DNA of 64,000 nucleotides from NCBI GenBank assembly GCA_964574985.1, contig CAZNPH010000001.1:1-64000 (forward strand), read 5' to 3'. Within the stretch, counting starts at the first letter, position 1. Each line of letters opens with the position of its first letter. The DNA comes from CAZNPH01 sp964574985. GTDB taxonomy: Bacteria; Bacteroidota; Bacteroidia; Bacteroidales; SM23-62. The notes beneath the pieces are model-generated. The model saw only the letters and a program-made list of their open reading frames with translations, did not search any database and had not been told where the DNA came from. Position numbers and translations under genes: made by a program. This document shows positions 1-8,238 of this stretch, in pieces.

Positions 1-78
1 TCTCCGTTGTAACTAATTATAAATCAACAAACAAAGGGATTTTGGAAAAATAGTTCTTTTATAATACCGAAATAACGT

Positions 79-86
79 TATATTCG
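79..86 (+). promoter_or_regulatory. possible -7 box upstream of eda
   Basis: The octamer TATATTCG resembles the Bacteroidota -7 box with TTCG in place of TTTG. The same octamer ends the repeat element in front of mazG at 21654-21661. It lies 33 bases before the aldolase start. I see no clear -33 box at the usual distance. Confidence 0.3.
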
Positions 87-118
87 CATGGTATTATTAT
101 CATCCGTTTATTTGATCT

Positions 119-802
119 ATGGCACGGTTCAACAGAATTGACGTGGCAACGGCCATGTACCGGACGGGGATTGTTCCTATTTTTTATCACCCCGATCCTG
201 AGGTTTGCCTGGATGTCGCCAGGGCCTGTTATCGCGGGGGGATCAGGGTTTTCGAGTTCACCAACCGGGGCGATTTCGCCCATGAGGTTTTTTCATCACT
301 GAACAAGTCCCTCTCCCGGGAGCTCCCCGAAATGATCCTGGGTGCAGGATCCGTTGTCGATGCCGGAACGGCATCCCTCTATATTCAGCTTGGCGCCAAC
401 TTCATCGTCTCCCCCCTGCTCAGGGAAGAAATGGCATATGTATGCAATCGCAGGAAAATTCTCTGGTCACCGGGTTGTGGAAGCGTAACTGAAATTTCCA
501 GGGCCGAGGAATTGGGCGCAGAAATTGTCAAGATCTTCCCCGGCAGCAGCATCGGCGGCCCGGGATTTGTTAAAGCGCTCAAAGGCCCGTGTCCCTGGAG
601 CCGTGTCATGCCAACGGGAGGAGTTGATCCCAGTGAGGAAAACCTGAAGGCCTGGTTCGATGCCGGTGTTGCCTGCGTGGGCATGGGATCGAAAATGATC
701 ACAAAAGAAATCGTCCGGCGCAAAGACTATGAGCGTCTGGAAAGAATCGCCGCAGAAGCGGTAAATACCGTACGAAAGTTACGGAATGAGAATAAGGGAT
801 AG
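119..802 (+). CDS. eda: KDPG/KHG aldolase
   Basis: This class I aldolase splits 2-keto-3-deoxy-6-phosphogluconate into pyruvate and glyceraldehyde 3-phosphate, the last step of Entner-Doudoroff and uronate breakdown. At 227 aa it has the family's normal size. The Schiff-base lysine is K138 in VKIFPG. The GAGS segment (about 75-78) and PTGGV (about 165-169) match the phosphate- and pyruvate-binding loops. It is the first gene of a plus-strand run with TRAP transporter genes, so the imported compound is probably a sugar acid that is converted to KDPG. A kinase and dehydratase are not in view and may lie before the window. Confidence 0.9.
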   Translation: MARFNRIDVATAMYRTGIVPIFYHPDPEVCLDVARACYRGGIRVFEFTNRGDFAHEVFSSLNKSLSRELPEMILGAGSVVDAGTASLYIQLGANFIVSPLLREEMAYVCNRRKILWSPGCGSVTEISRAEELGAEIVKIFPGSSIGGPGFVKALKGPCPWSRVMPTGGVDPSEENLKAWFDAGVACVGMGSKMITKEIVRRKDYERLERIAAEAVNTVRKLRNENKG

Positions 803-830
803 CGGTATATCACACTTCCATATGCATATG

Positions 831-1826
831 ATGAAGTTCCCCAAAGCGTCGTGTACATTTGTCCTGCTGACTGCTTTACTTATTCATTCACAGTGCAGAC
901 AAGCCGGAAAACATCGGGTATTGAAACTGGCGCACGGACTGGATCCCAGCCATTCCGTCCACAAGGCGATGGTATACATGGCGGAACGGGTCAGGGAAAA
1001 ATCGGATGGCCAAATGACCATCAACATTTATCCCAGCCAGCAACTGGGTTCGGAAAGGCAATGCGTGGAACTGCTCCAGATCGGCAGTCTCGCCATGACC
1101 AAAGTGTCCTCTGCCGTCATGGAGGGATTTACCCCCGAATACAAGACATTCAGTCTGCCCTACATCTTCAAGAGCCGTGAACATTATTTCAGGGTGATAG
1201 ACGGAAAAACCGGACGGAGAATACTTCTTTCCAGCGAGGACTATTGGCTGCGCGGCCTCACCTTTTATGACGCCGGAAGCAGGAGTTTCTATACCAAGGA
1301 TCGCCCGATCCGGAAGCCGGAGGACCTGTCCGGATTAAAAATCCGGGTTATGAAAAGCCCGACCTTTGTGAACATGGTTAAATACATGGGAGGATCCCCC
1401 ACCCCCATTTCCTGGGGCGAATTGTATACAGCCCTCCAGGGGGGAGTGGTTGACGGCGCCGAGAACAATCCGCCCAGTTTTTATTTATCGCATCATTATG
1501 AAGTGTGTAAATACTATTCCCTGAATGAACATGCTTCGGTTCCAGACGTTTTGCTGATCAGTACCATCATCTGGAACCAGCTTTCGCCCCAACAGCAGGA
1601 TTGGCTGCAGGAAGCGGCGGATGAATCCACTCAGCACCAGCGTAAATTGTGGATCGAATCTGAACGCGAATCCCTGGAAGCGGTTGAAAAAGCAGGAGTA
1701 ACCATACTGCGTCCGGAAAAAGAGCCGTTTGCCAGAATGGTCAGACCTATGATCGAAGAATATAAAAAAGATCCTGTCTTGCGCGAAATCATCATCAATA
1801 TCGAACAGGCTGCACCCCGGGAATAA
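831..1826 (+). CDS. TRAP transporter substrate-binding protein (DctP family)
   Basis: This is the periplasmic solute receptor of a TRAP transporter. It binds an organic or sugar acid and delivers it to the DctQ/DctM permease. The segment GLKIRVMKSP contains the arginine that in this family pairs with the substrate carboxylate, and GGVVDGAENNP is a typical DctP stretch. I chose the ATG at 831 because it gives a hydrophobic signal segment ending in LLIHSQC, a probable but imperfect lipobox. An in-frame ATG at 786 would overlap eda by 17 nt and put extra charged residues before the signal. The substrate is inferred from neighbours only. Confidence 0.87.
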   Translation: MKFPKASCTFVLLTALLIHSQCRQAGKHRVLKLAHGLDPSHSVHKAMVYMAERVREKSDGQMTINIYPSQQLGSERQCVELLQIGSLAMTKVSSAVMEGFTPEYKTFSLPYIFKSREHYFRVIDGKTGRRILLSSEDYWLRGLTFYDAGSRSFYTKDRPIRKPEDLSGLKIRVMKSPTFVNMVKYMGGSPTPISWGELYTALQGGVVDGAENNPPSFYLSHHYEVCKYYSLNEHASVPDVLLISTIIWNQLSPQQQDWLQEAADESTQHQRKLWIESERESLEAVEKAGVTILRPEKEPFARMVRPMIEEYKKDPVLREIIINIEQAAPRE

Positions 1827-1839
1827 AAAAAACACAGGT

Positions 1840-2316
1840 ATGAAGCTAAGGAAACATGTTGACAGCGGACTCCGGTTTTTCCTTGTTTTTATCATGAGCA
1901 TCCTGGTCCTGGATGTGCTCTGGCAGGTAGCTTCCCGTTACATCATGCGGGAACCCAGCGCGTGGACAGATGAACTGGCCGGTTTTTTGCTGATCTGGGT
2001 GGGTTTGTTCGGCGGGGCATACGCAACAGGGAGAAAAGATCACCTGGCCATTGACCTGCTCCCCCGGAAACTGAGTCCGGGCAAAAAAAAATACCTTGAT
2101 TTTTTCATCAATCTTCTGATCGGGGCATTTGCTCTGATCGTATTGACAATCGGCGGTATCCGGCTTGTTTATATCACATTGAAGCTGAACCAGACATCCT
2201 CTGCCCTGGAATTGCCTCTGGGATATGTATATCTGGTTCTTCCGCTGAGCGGGATATTGATCCTTTTTTACGCGATCATGGAAATGACCTGCGGGATCCC
2301 GGACGATATTGATTGA
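1840..2316 (+). CDS. TRAP transporter small permease (DctQ family)
   Basis: This is the small membrane subunit of the TRAP transporter, 158 aa with about four hydrophobic helices (near 13-35, 47-66, 85-110 and 125-150). The segment WQVASRYIMREPSAWTDELA is characteristic of DctQ. It starts 13 nt after the binding protein and sits 25 nt before the large permease. That order of P, Q and M genes supports a single transporter operon with eda. Confidence 0.88.
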   Translation: MKLRKHVDSGLRFFLVFIMSILVLDVLWQVASRYIMREPSAWTDELAGFLLIWVGLFGGAYATGRKDHLAIDLLPRKLSPGKKKYLDFFINLLIGAFALIVLTIGGIRLVYITLKLNQTSSALELPLGYVYLVLPLSGILILFYAIMEMTCGIPDDID

Positions 2317-2341
2317 GGCATAATGAATAAATATTGTTTTC

Positions 2342-3637
2342 ATGGAAGCTCTGGAAATTATTGTTCTTGTCGTCAGTTTCGTTTTCCTTCTGGCAATGGG
2401 GGTCCCCATTGCATACAGCATCGGTATTTCCGGGATCATAACCATGCTGTTGACCATCATGCCAATCCCTGCATTCACCACACTTTCACAAAGAATCGCT
2501 ACGGCACTGGACAGTTTCGCCCTGCTTGCCATTCCTTTCTTTATACTTGCAGGCCAGTTGATGAATAAAGGCGGTATAGCCCTGAGACTCATTGAATTTG
2601 CTAAAGTCATCGTGGGGAGGTTGCCGGGCGGACTCGCATTTGTGAATATCATGGCCAATATGCTCTTTGGAGCCATTTCAGGATCTGCGGCGGCTGCCGC
2701 TTCGGCCATCGGGAGCTTCATGACCCCCAGGATGGTTGAAGACGGCTATCCCAAACCTTTCAGTGCAGCGGTGAACATCACCTCGGCGACCACCGGGCTC
2801 GCCATCCCCCCCAGCAACATCCTCATTGTTTATTCCCTGGCGAGCGGAGGTGCTTCCATTGCCGCCCTCTTTCTGGCCGGCTATATTCCGGGGATACTGA
2901 CCGGACTCATGCTGATGGGTGTGGCAGCCGCTTTTGCGTACCGCAGAAATTTCCCCATCGGCAACAGAATAACCCTCAGGGAAAGCGTTTTCAAATTTCT
3001 CGATGCACTCCCCAGTCTCTTGCTGCTGATCATTGTCATCGGGGGGATCATTGCCGGTATTTTTACAGCTACTGAGGCATCTGCGGTGGCTGTCTTGTAT
3101 ACACTGATCCTGTCTTTTCTGTACAGGGAGATCACCATCAGGGACCTGCCGGGAATACTGCTCAGGACCATCCGGACCACCTCTATTGTCCTGCTGCTGG
3201 TGGGGACATCCATGGGGCTTTCATGGGTCATGTCATACGAAAATATCCCCCAGGAAGTCAGTCGCGGACTACTTTCGGTCAGCAACAACGGGATCGTCAT
3301 CATGATCCTGATCAATATGATCCTTCTGTTCGTAGGTATTTTTATGGATATGACCCCGGCCGTACTGATCTTTACCCCGATCTTTCTTCCCATTGTCGGA
3401 GATCTGGGTATCGATCCCATTCATTTCGGTATAATCATGGTGCTGAATCTCAGTGTAGGTTTATGTACACCTCCGGTAGGCACGGTATTGTTTGTGGGGT
3501 GCAGTGTGGCAAAGATCGGGATCGGGGAAGTGATCAGACCGCTCATCCCCCTGTTTATCGCCATGATCACCGTACTGATGCTGGTCACCTATATTCCCGC
3601 GCTGAGTCTCTGGTTTCCGGCTGTCTTTGGCTTTTGA
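2342..3637 (+). CDS. TRAP transporter large permease (DctM family)
   Basis: This is the transport channel of the TRAP system, 431 aa and almost wholly hydrophobic, with about twelve predicted helices. FGAISGSAAAAASAIGSF matches the conserved glycine/serine-rich loop of the family. The C-terminal half contains the repeat-like segment NLSVGLCTPPVGTVLFVG. Transport is driven by an ion gradient in known members. It is the last plus-strand gene before the convergent radical SAM gene, whose stop lies 22 nt away, and no clear terminator hairpin separates them. Confidence 0.9.
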   Translation: MEALEIIVLVVSFVFLLAMGVPIAYSIGISGIITMLLTIMPIPAFTTLSQRIATALDSFALLAIPFFILAGQLMNKGGIALRLIEFAKVIVGRLPGGLAFVNIMANMLFGAISGSAAAAASAIGSFMTPRMVEDGYPKPFSAAVNITSATTGLAIPPSNILIVYSLASGGASIAALFLAGYIPGILTGLMLMGVAAAFAYRRNFPIGNRITLRESVFKFLDALPSLLLLIIVIGGIIAGIFTATEASAVAVLYTLILSFLYREITIRDLPGILLRTIRTTSIVLLLVGTSMGLSWVMSYENIPQEVSRGLLSVSNNGIVIMILINMILLFVGIFMDMTPAVLIFTPIFLPIVGDLGIDPIHFGIIMVLNLSVGLCTPPVGTVLFVGCSVAKIGIGEVIRPLIPLFIAMITVLMLVTYIPALSLWFPAVFGF

Positions 3638-3658
3638 CCTGCTGCTTGTATCACTTAT

Positions 3659-5023
3659 TTATTTCCCGAAGAGTTTCATACAGCAGTTTTTGTATTTTTT
3701 CCCGCTTCCGCAGGGACAGGGATCATTTCTTCCCACATTTGCCCATTGTTGTTGCTGTGACACTTCTTTTTTGCTTTTTTCCACCCTTTTTATCCAATCC
3801 ATCACATTGGCCGGCGCCCTTTTGTTTTTCAGTTCATCTCCCATGTATTGCATATAGGGATGCACATGGGAGAAAAACATTTTATAGCCCGGACACAGGT
3901 AATTCAATCCCGGTTCACTATCGGCTGTCACACTGATCCTGTTCTTCGGACACCCTCCGTGGCAGGTGAACCTGTATTCACATTGCAGGCATTGTCTGGG
4001 CAATTTGTCTCTCTTGTCCCGGCCAAACTGGATCTGTTTCTGGGACATGATCATGGTGGGCAGACTTTTTTCCAGGATGTTGCCCAGGTAATATTCAGGG
4101 TACACAAAATGGTCACAGGTGTACAGGTCCCCGTTGTGCTCCATGGCCGTAGCATCTCCACATGTTTCATTGAACACGCATAAACCGGCCCGTTCACCCA
4201 CCCAGTTGGCCAGTGTACAATCAAATATCTGGACAAAAACCCTGCCCACATCCTGCCTTACCCATTCATCGAAAATGCTGCACAAAAACTTACCGTACTG
4301 CAGAGGTTCGACACACCATTCTGCAACCGCTGCGTCAGGCCCGTATGAGGGAGTTACCAGGTTGCAACTATGCGGATCCGGTTGATTGGCAATCCTTTCA
4401 ACAATGGGTATGAACTGGATGAAGCCACTGCCAATTTCCTTCAGGAAATGATACACCTCCAAAGGATGATAGGCGTTCTCCCTGTTGACCACAGACAGGG
4501 TGTTGAATTCCACCTTGTGTTTTTTGCACAATTCGATCCCCCTCATGACCTTATCCCAGGAACCCTTTTTCGAACGGGTTTTTCTGAAATTGTCATGAAG
4601 CTCTTTGGGACCGTCAATGGAAACCCCGATCAGGAAATTGTGCTCATGGAAAAAACGGCACCATTCATCATCCAGCAAGGTTCCATTGGTCTGAAAAACG
4701 TTTTCAATCCGTTTGTCGCCTGCATATTTATTCTGTATTTCGAGTGCACGCTTGTAATAATCCAGCCCCAGCAGGGTCGGCTCCCCGCCCTGCCACACAA
4801 AAGTGATCACGGGAACATTCTGCGATTCAATATACTCCCGGGTCAGCTTTTCCAGAACCTGTTCACTCATTTTAAAGTCGGAAACATGCTGATACAGGTT
4901 CTTTTTTTCCAGGTAATAACAATAGGTACAATTCAGGTTGCAAACAGGACCTATTGGTTTCAGCATCACATTGTATGCCACCGGCCTTCCGGTGTATATG
5001 CTTTTTTCCAGCCGCTGTCTCAT
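3659..5023 (-). CDS. anaerobic sulfatase-maturating radical SAM enzyme
   Basis: The enzyme oxidises an active-site cysteine or serine of sulfatases to formylglycine without oxygen. The radical SAM triad C28-x3-C32-x2-C35 is in CNLNCTYCYY. A SPASM-type set of C-terminal cysteines follows, including CLQCEYRFTCHGGC and NYLCPGYK, which would hold two auxiliary Fe-S clusters. The final 23 residues (from about 432) form a SEC-C zinc motif, NDPCPCGSGKKYKNCC, an appended domain. Length is 454 aa. The only sulfatase in the window, at 61-62 kb, is broken, so intact substrates must lie elsewhere. Confidence 0.9.
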   Translation of the reverse strand: MRQRLEKSIYTGRPVAYNVMLKPIGPVCNLNCTYCYYLEKKNLYQHVSDFKMSEQVLEKLTREYIESQNVPVITFVWQGGEPTLLGLDYYKRALEIQNKYAGDKRIENVFQTNGTLLDDEWCRFFHEHNFLIGVSIDGPKELHDNFRKTRSKKGSWDKVMRGIELCKKHKVEFNTLSVVNRENAYHPLEVYHFLKEIGSGFIQFIPIVERIANQPDPHSCNLVTPSYGPDAAVAEWCVEPLQYGKFLCSIFDEWVRQDVGRVFVQIFDCTLANWVGERAGLCVFNETCGDATAMEHNGDLYTCDHFVYPEYYLGNILEKSLPTMIMSQKQIQFGRDKRDKLPRQCLQCEYRFTCHGGCPKNRISVTADSEPGLNYLCPGYKMFFSHVHPYMQYMGDELKNKRAPANVMDWIKRVEKSKKEVSQQQQWANVGRNDPCPCGSGKKYKNCCMKLFGK

Positions 5024-5070
5024 GATTCAGTCTTTTCAGATTCTCAACCGTGGTTTGAAAAATACAAATG

Positions 5071-5078
5071 CAAAATTA
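5071..5078 (-). promoter_or_regulatory. possible -7 box of the sulfatase-maturase gene
   Basis: On the minus strand this reads TAATTTTG, a full match to TAnnTTTG, 48 nt before the start codon. I found no TTTG at the expected upstream distance, so only half of the promoter is supported. Confidence 0.4.
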
Positions 5079-5172
5079 AGAATTACATTCATCCTTTGTT
5101 CATTAAACGAAAAAAGATGTTCCTGATCGCCAACAACCGGACTGTCCGGATGGTAAATCGCAGGTTTTTTTC

Positions 5173-5180
5173 TATTTTTG
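5173..5180 (+). promoter_or_regulatory. possible -7 box of xylB
   Basis: TATTTTTG matches the -7 consensus and lies 43 nt before the ATG at 5223. It overlaps an earlier in-frame start at 5178, which argues for the later start. Confidence 0.4.
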
Positions 5181-5222
5181 GAACGCCGGAATTCACTGGC
5201 AAATAAATGTACATATCAAACC

Positions 5223-6719
5223 ATGCTGTTACTGGGATACGATACAGGCAGTTCATCCATAAAGGCAAGTCTCGTGGATGCCGAAAAAGGACAATGTGTG
5301 GCCTCTGCATATTATCCCCGGGATGAAATGCCCATGAAAGCCCGAAAACCCGGCTGGGCTGAACAGGAACCGGAAATGTGGTGGAAAAGCCTCATACAGG
5401 TTACCCGGATTCTCATGAAGGACGCGAAACCTCAAAGGGAAGCGATAAAAGGGATCGGTCTTTCTTATCAGATGCACGGACTGGTCCTTGTGGATAAAAA
5501 CAAGGACGTGCTCAGGCCTTCAATTATCTGGTGTGACAGCCGCGCAGTTGAGATCGGTGACCGGGCTTTCAAAGAACTGGGCAGGGAAAAATGCCTGAAC
5601 AAACTGTTGAATTCCCCCGGAAATTTTACCGCATCCAAACTCAGGTGGGTACGGGAAAACGAACCTGAAATCTACCGTAAGATCTATAAGATCCTTTTAC
5701 CCGGAGATTATATTGCCATGAAAATGACGGGCAATATCCACACCACCGTATCCGGACTTTCGGAAGGCATATTCTGGGATTTTCCCGAACACCGGCTGGC
5801 AGATTTCCTTCTGGACCATTATGAAATCGATCCGGGGCTGCTTCCCGTGACCGTTCCCACCTTTTCAAAACAGGGAGAACTGAATGGAACAGCTGCCGAT
5901 GAACTCGGACTCCCGGAGGGAATACCGGTTGCTTACCGGGCAGGCGATCAACCCAACAATGCCTTCAGTCTGGGGGTCATGGAACCGGGGGAAATTGCAG
6001 CAACAGCCGGTACCTCAGGCGTTATATACGGCATCAGTGATCTGATCCGTTTTGATCAGGAATCAAGGGTGAACAGTTTTGCCCATCTGAACCATGGCCG
6101 AAATAAAAACCGGCTGGGTATTTTGCTGTGCATCAACGGTACCGGGATCCTGAACAGCTGGTTGAAAAATAATATCATGCAGTCGGGAAAGGATTACAGC
6201 GAAATGAATGATCTGGCTGGCCGCGTTGATCCGGGTTCAAACGGACTTATGGTCCTGCCTTTCGGAAACGGTGCCGAAAGAATGCTCGGAAACCGGGAAA
6301 CCGGATGCCATCTGGGAAACCTCAATTTCAATATTCATTCGAAAGCACATCTTCTGCGTGCTGCGCAGGAGGGAATTGTTTTTTCCCTGAACTACGGACT
6401 GGACATTATGAAATCCCTGGGCATTGAACCGGTTGTGATCAGAGCGGGCAATGCAAACATGTTCCTCAGTTCCGTTTTCAGGAATACCCTTGCAGATCTT
6501 ACCGGAGCCACCATCGAACTTTATGACACGGACGGATCCGCAGGTGCGGCAAGAGGAGCCGGGATCGGGGCCGGCATCTATGGCTCTTTCCGGGAGGCCT
6601 TCACGACCATCCGGAAAGTGAAAACCATCGAGCCCCGGGGCAAAGAATCTCCGAAGATACTGGAGGCATACCATACATGGAAAGACTATCTTGGGAAAAT
6701 TGCCGGGAACGTTCAATGA
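5223..6719 (+). CDS. xylB: xylulokinase
   Basis: This FGGY-family sugar kinase phosphorylates D-xylulose to xylulose 5-phosphate with ATP. GYDTGSSSIK at the N-terminus is the first phosphate loop, GLSYQMHGLVLVD matches the substrate region, RAGDQPNNAF carries the catalytic GDQ, and TAGTSGVIYG is the second ATP loop. The start at 5223 puts GYDTGSS at residue 5, as in relatives; the longer frame from 5178 would begin inside the -7 box. The gene is 51 nt before xylA, so the pair forms a xylose-to-xylulose-5-phosphate unit, here with the kinase gene first. No xylose transporter or regulator is adjacent. Confidence 0.92.
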   Translation: MLLLGYDTGSSSIKASLVDAEKGQCVASAYYPRDEMPMKARKPGWAEQEPEMWWKSLIQVTRILMKDAKPQREAIKGIGLSYQMHGLVLVDKNKDVLRPSIIWCDSRAVEIGDRAFKELGREKCLNKLLNSPGNFTASKLRWVRENEPEIYRKIYKILLPGDYIAMKMTGNIHTTVSGLSEGIFWDFPEHRLADFLLDHYEIDPGLLPVTVPTFSKQGELNGTAADELGLPEGIPVAYRAGDQPNNAFSLGVMEPGEIAATAGTSGVIYGISDLIRFDQESRVNSFAHLNHGRNKNRLGILLCINGTGILNSWLKNNIMQSGKDYSEMNDLAGRVDPGSNGLMVLPFGNGAERMLGNRETGCHLGNLNFNIHSKAHLLRAAQEGIVFSLNYGLDIMKSLGIEPVVIRAGNANMFLSSVFRNTLADLTGATIELYDTDGSAGAARGAGIGAGIYGSFREAFTTIRKVKTIEPRGKESPKILEAYHTWKDYLGKIAGNVQ

Positions 6720-6770
6720 ACGTACCGGAATATATCCCTTTCATTGATTGTTAACTTAACAGAATGAATC

Positions 6771-8099
6771 ATGGAATATCTGATTGGAGAACAAGAATTT
6801 TTTCCGGGCATCGGAAAGATCCCCTATGAAGGACCTGAATCAAAGAATCCGCTTGCTTTCCGGTACTATGACGAAAACAGGAAGATCAACGGCAAAACAC
6901 TGAAAGACCATTTCAGGTTTGCCGTGGCTTACTGGCACTCTTTTACCGGTACAGGGGTCGATCCTTTCGGGGCCGGAACCAGGACGTTTCCCTGGGACAG
7001 CAAGAAAGACCCTATGGACCGGGCAAGGGAAAAAATGGATGCGGCTTTTGAATTCATCACCAAGCTCGGCGTACCTTTTTATTGTTTTCATGATTTTGAC
7101 CTGGTCGATGAGGCCGGCAGCATCACCGAATCGGAGAAAAGGTTACATGCCATAGTCGAATATGCCCGGGAGAAACAAAAAGCATCCGGCAAAAAACTTC
7201 TGTGGGGAACAGCCAATTTGTTCTCTCATCCGAGGTACATGAACGGTGCAGCCACCAATCCTGATTTTCAAGTCATAACCCATGCGGCCACCCAGGTCAG
7301 GAATGCACTGGACGCGACCATTGCCCTGGGCGGCGAAAACTATGTTTTCTGGGGAGGCAGGGAAGGATATATGAGTCTGCTCAACACCAAAATGAAAAAA
7401 GAGCTCGACCATCTGGCAACCTTTCTGCACATGGCAAAGGACTATGCACGGAAACAGGGTTTCCGCGGACCGTTTCTGATCGAACCGAAACCCATGGAAC
7501 CAAGTAAACATCAATATGATTACGATGCCACCGCAGTGGTCAATTTTCTCAATCAATACGGACTGGCCGGTGATTTCAAGCTGAACATCGAAGTAAACCA
7601 TTCCATATTGGCCGGTCATACATTCCAGCACGAACTGCAGACTGCGGTCAATGCAGGATTGTTCTGCAGCATTGACGCCAACCGTGGTGATTACCAGAAC
7701 GGATGGGATACAGACCAGTTTCCCATCGATATTTATGAACTCGTGGAAGCCATGCTGGTTATCATCGAAGCCGGTGGGTTCCAGACCGGCGGGATCAATT
7801 TTGATGCCAAGCTCCGGAGGAATTCAACCGATCTTGAAGATCTTTTTATCGCACATATTGCAGGCATGGATGTTTTCGCCAGGGCATTCCTGGTTGCCCA
7901 CGACCTTCTTGAGAATTCTGATTACAGAAAACTCCGTGATAAACGATACGCATCTTTTGATGAGGGCCAGGGAGCAGCATTTGAAAACGGAAAACTCAGT
8001 CTGGAGGACATGAGGAATCTGGCCATCAAAATGGGAGAACCCGGACAAATCAGCGGCAAGCAGGAACTTTATGAAGCCATAATCAATCAATATATTTAG
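6771..8099 (+). CDS. xylA: xylose isomerase
   Basis: The enzyme interconverts D-xylose and D-xylulose in a TIM barrel with two divalent metals. CFHDFDL holds the catalytic histidine region. LIEPKPMEPSKHQYDYD and NIEVNHSILAGHTFQHE contain metal-ligand glutamates and histidine, and DANRGDYQNGWDTDQFP holds the metal-binding aspartates. At 442 aa it belongs to the longer class II isomerases. It follows xylB and is probably co-transcribed with it. A hairpin 120 nt downstream may end the transcript. Confidence 0.95.
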   Translation: MEYLIGEQEFFPGIGKIPYEGPESKNPLAFRYYDENRKINGKTLKDHFRFAVAYWHSFTGTGVDPFGAGTRTFPWDSKKDPMDRAREKMDAAFEFITKLGVPFYCFHDFDLVDEAGSITESEKRLHAIVEYAREKQKASGKKLLWGTANLFSHPRYMNGAATNPDFQVITHAATQVRNALDATIALGGENYVFWGGREGYMSLLNTKMKKELDHLATFLHMAKDYARKQGFRGPFLIEPKPMEPSKHQYDYDATAVVNFLNQYGLAGDFKLNIEVNHSILAGHTFQHELQTAVNAGLFCSIDANRGDYQNGWDTDQFPIDIYELVEAMLVIIEAGGFQTGGINFDAKLRRNSTDLEDLFIAHIAGMDVFARAFLVAHDLLENSDYRKLRDKRYASFDEGQGAAFENGKLSLEDMRNLAIKMGEPGQISGKQELYEAIINQYI

Positions 8100-8218
8100 T
8101 CAGGGAAATCCGGCAATCCGAATATGAAATCTTTTCAGGGAAACAGGCGTTTTATTGTCTCCATTACTTTGGTGGCCACGGAAGAAATGGAGCAACCGCG
8201 GATTCGCCTCAGGAGAAA

Positions 8219-8238
8219 GTCCGTTTAAGCAAACGGAC
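8219..8238. terminator. hairpin between xylA and the export operon
   Basis: GTCCGTTT and AAACGGAC form a perfect 8-bp inverted repeat with a 4-nt loop, directly next to the HlyD-type gene's stop codon. On the minus strand it is followed by a short pyrimidine stretch (TTTCTCC). It is probably a terminator for the minus-strand operon and perhaps for xylA as well. Confidence 0.5.

Noticed and set aside
1846..2721. A 291-aa minus-strand frame opposite dctQ and dctM.
   Set aside because: It spans two well-supported transporter genes and lacks family features.
4370..5206. A 278-aa plus-strand frame opposite the sulfatase maturase.
   Set aside because: The opposite strand encodes a complete radical SAM enzyme with all motifs; this frame shows none.
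8124..8228. A 34-codon plus-strand frame between xylA and the export operon, considered as the missing C39 precursor peptide.
   Set aside because: It has no double-glycine leader, lies on the opposite strand from the exporter, ends inside the terminator hairpin and has no clear ribosome-binding site.
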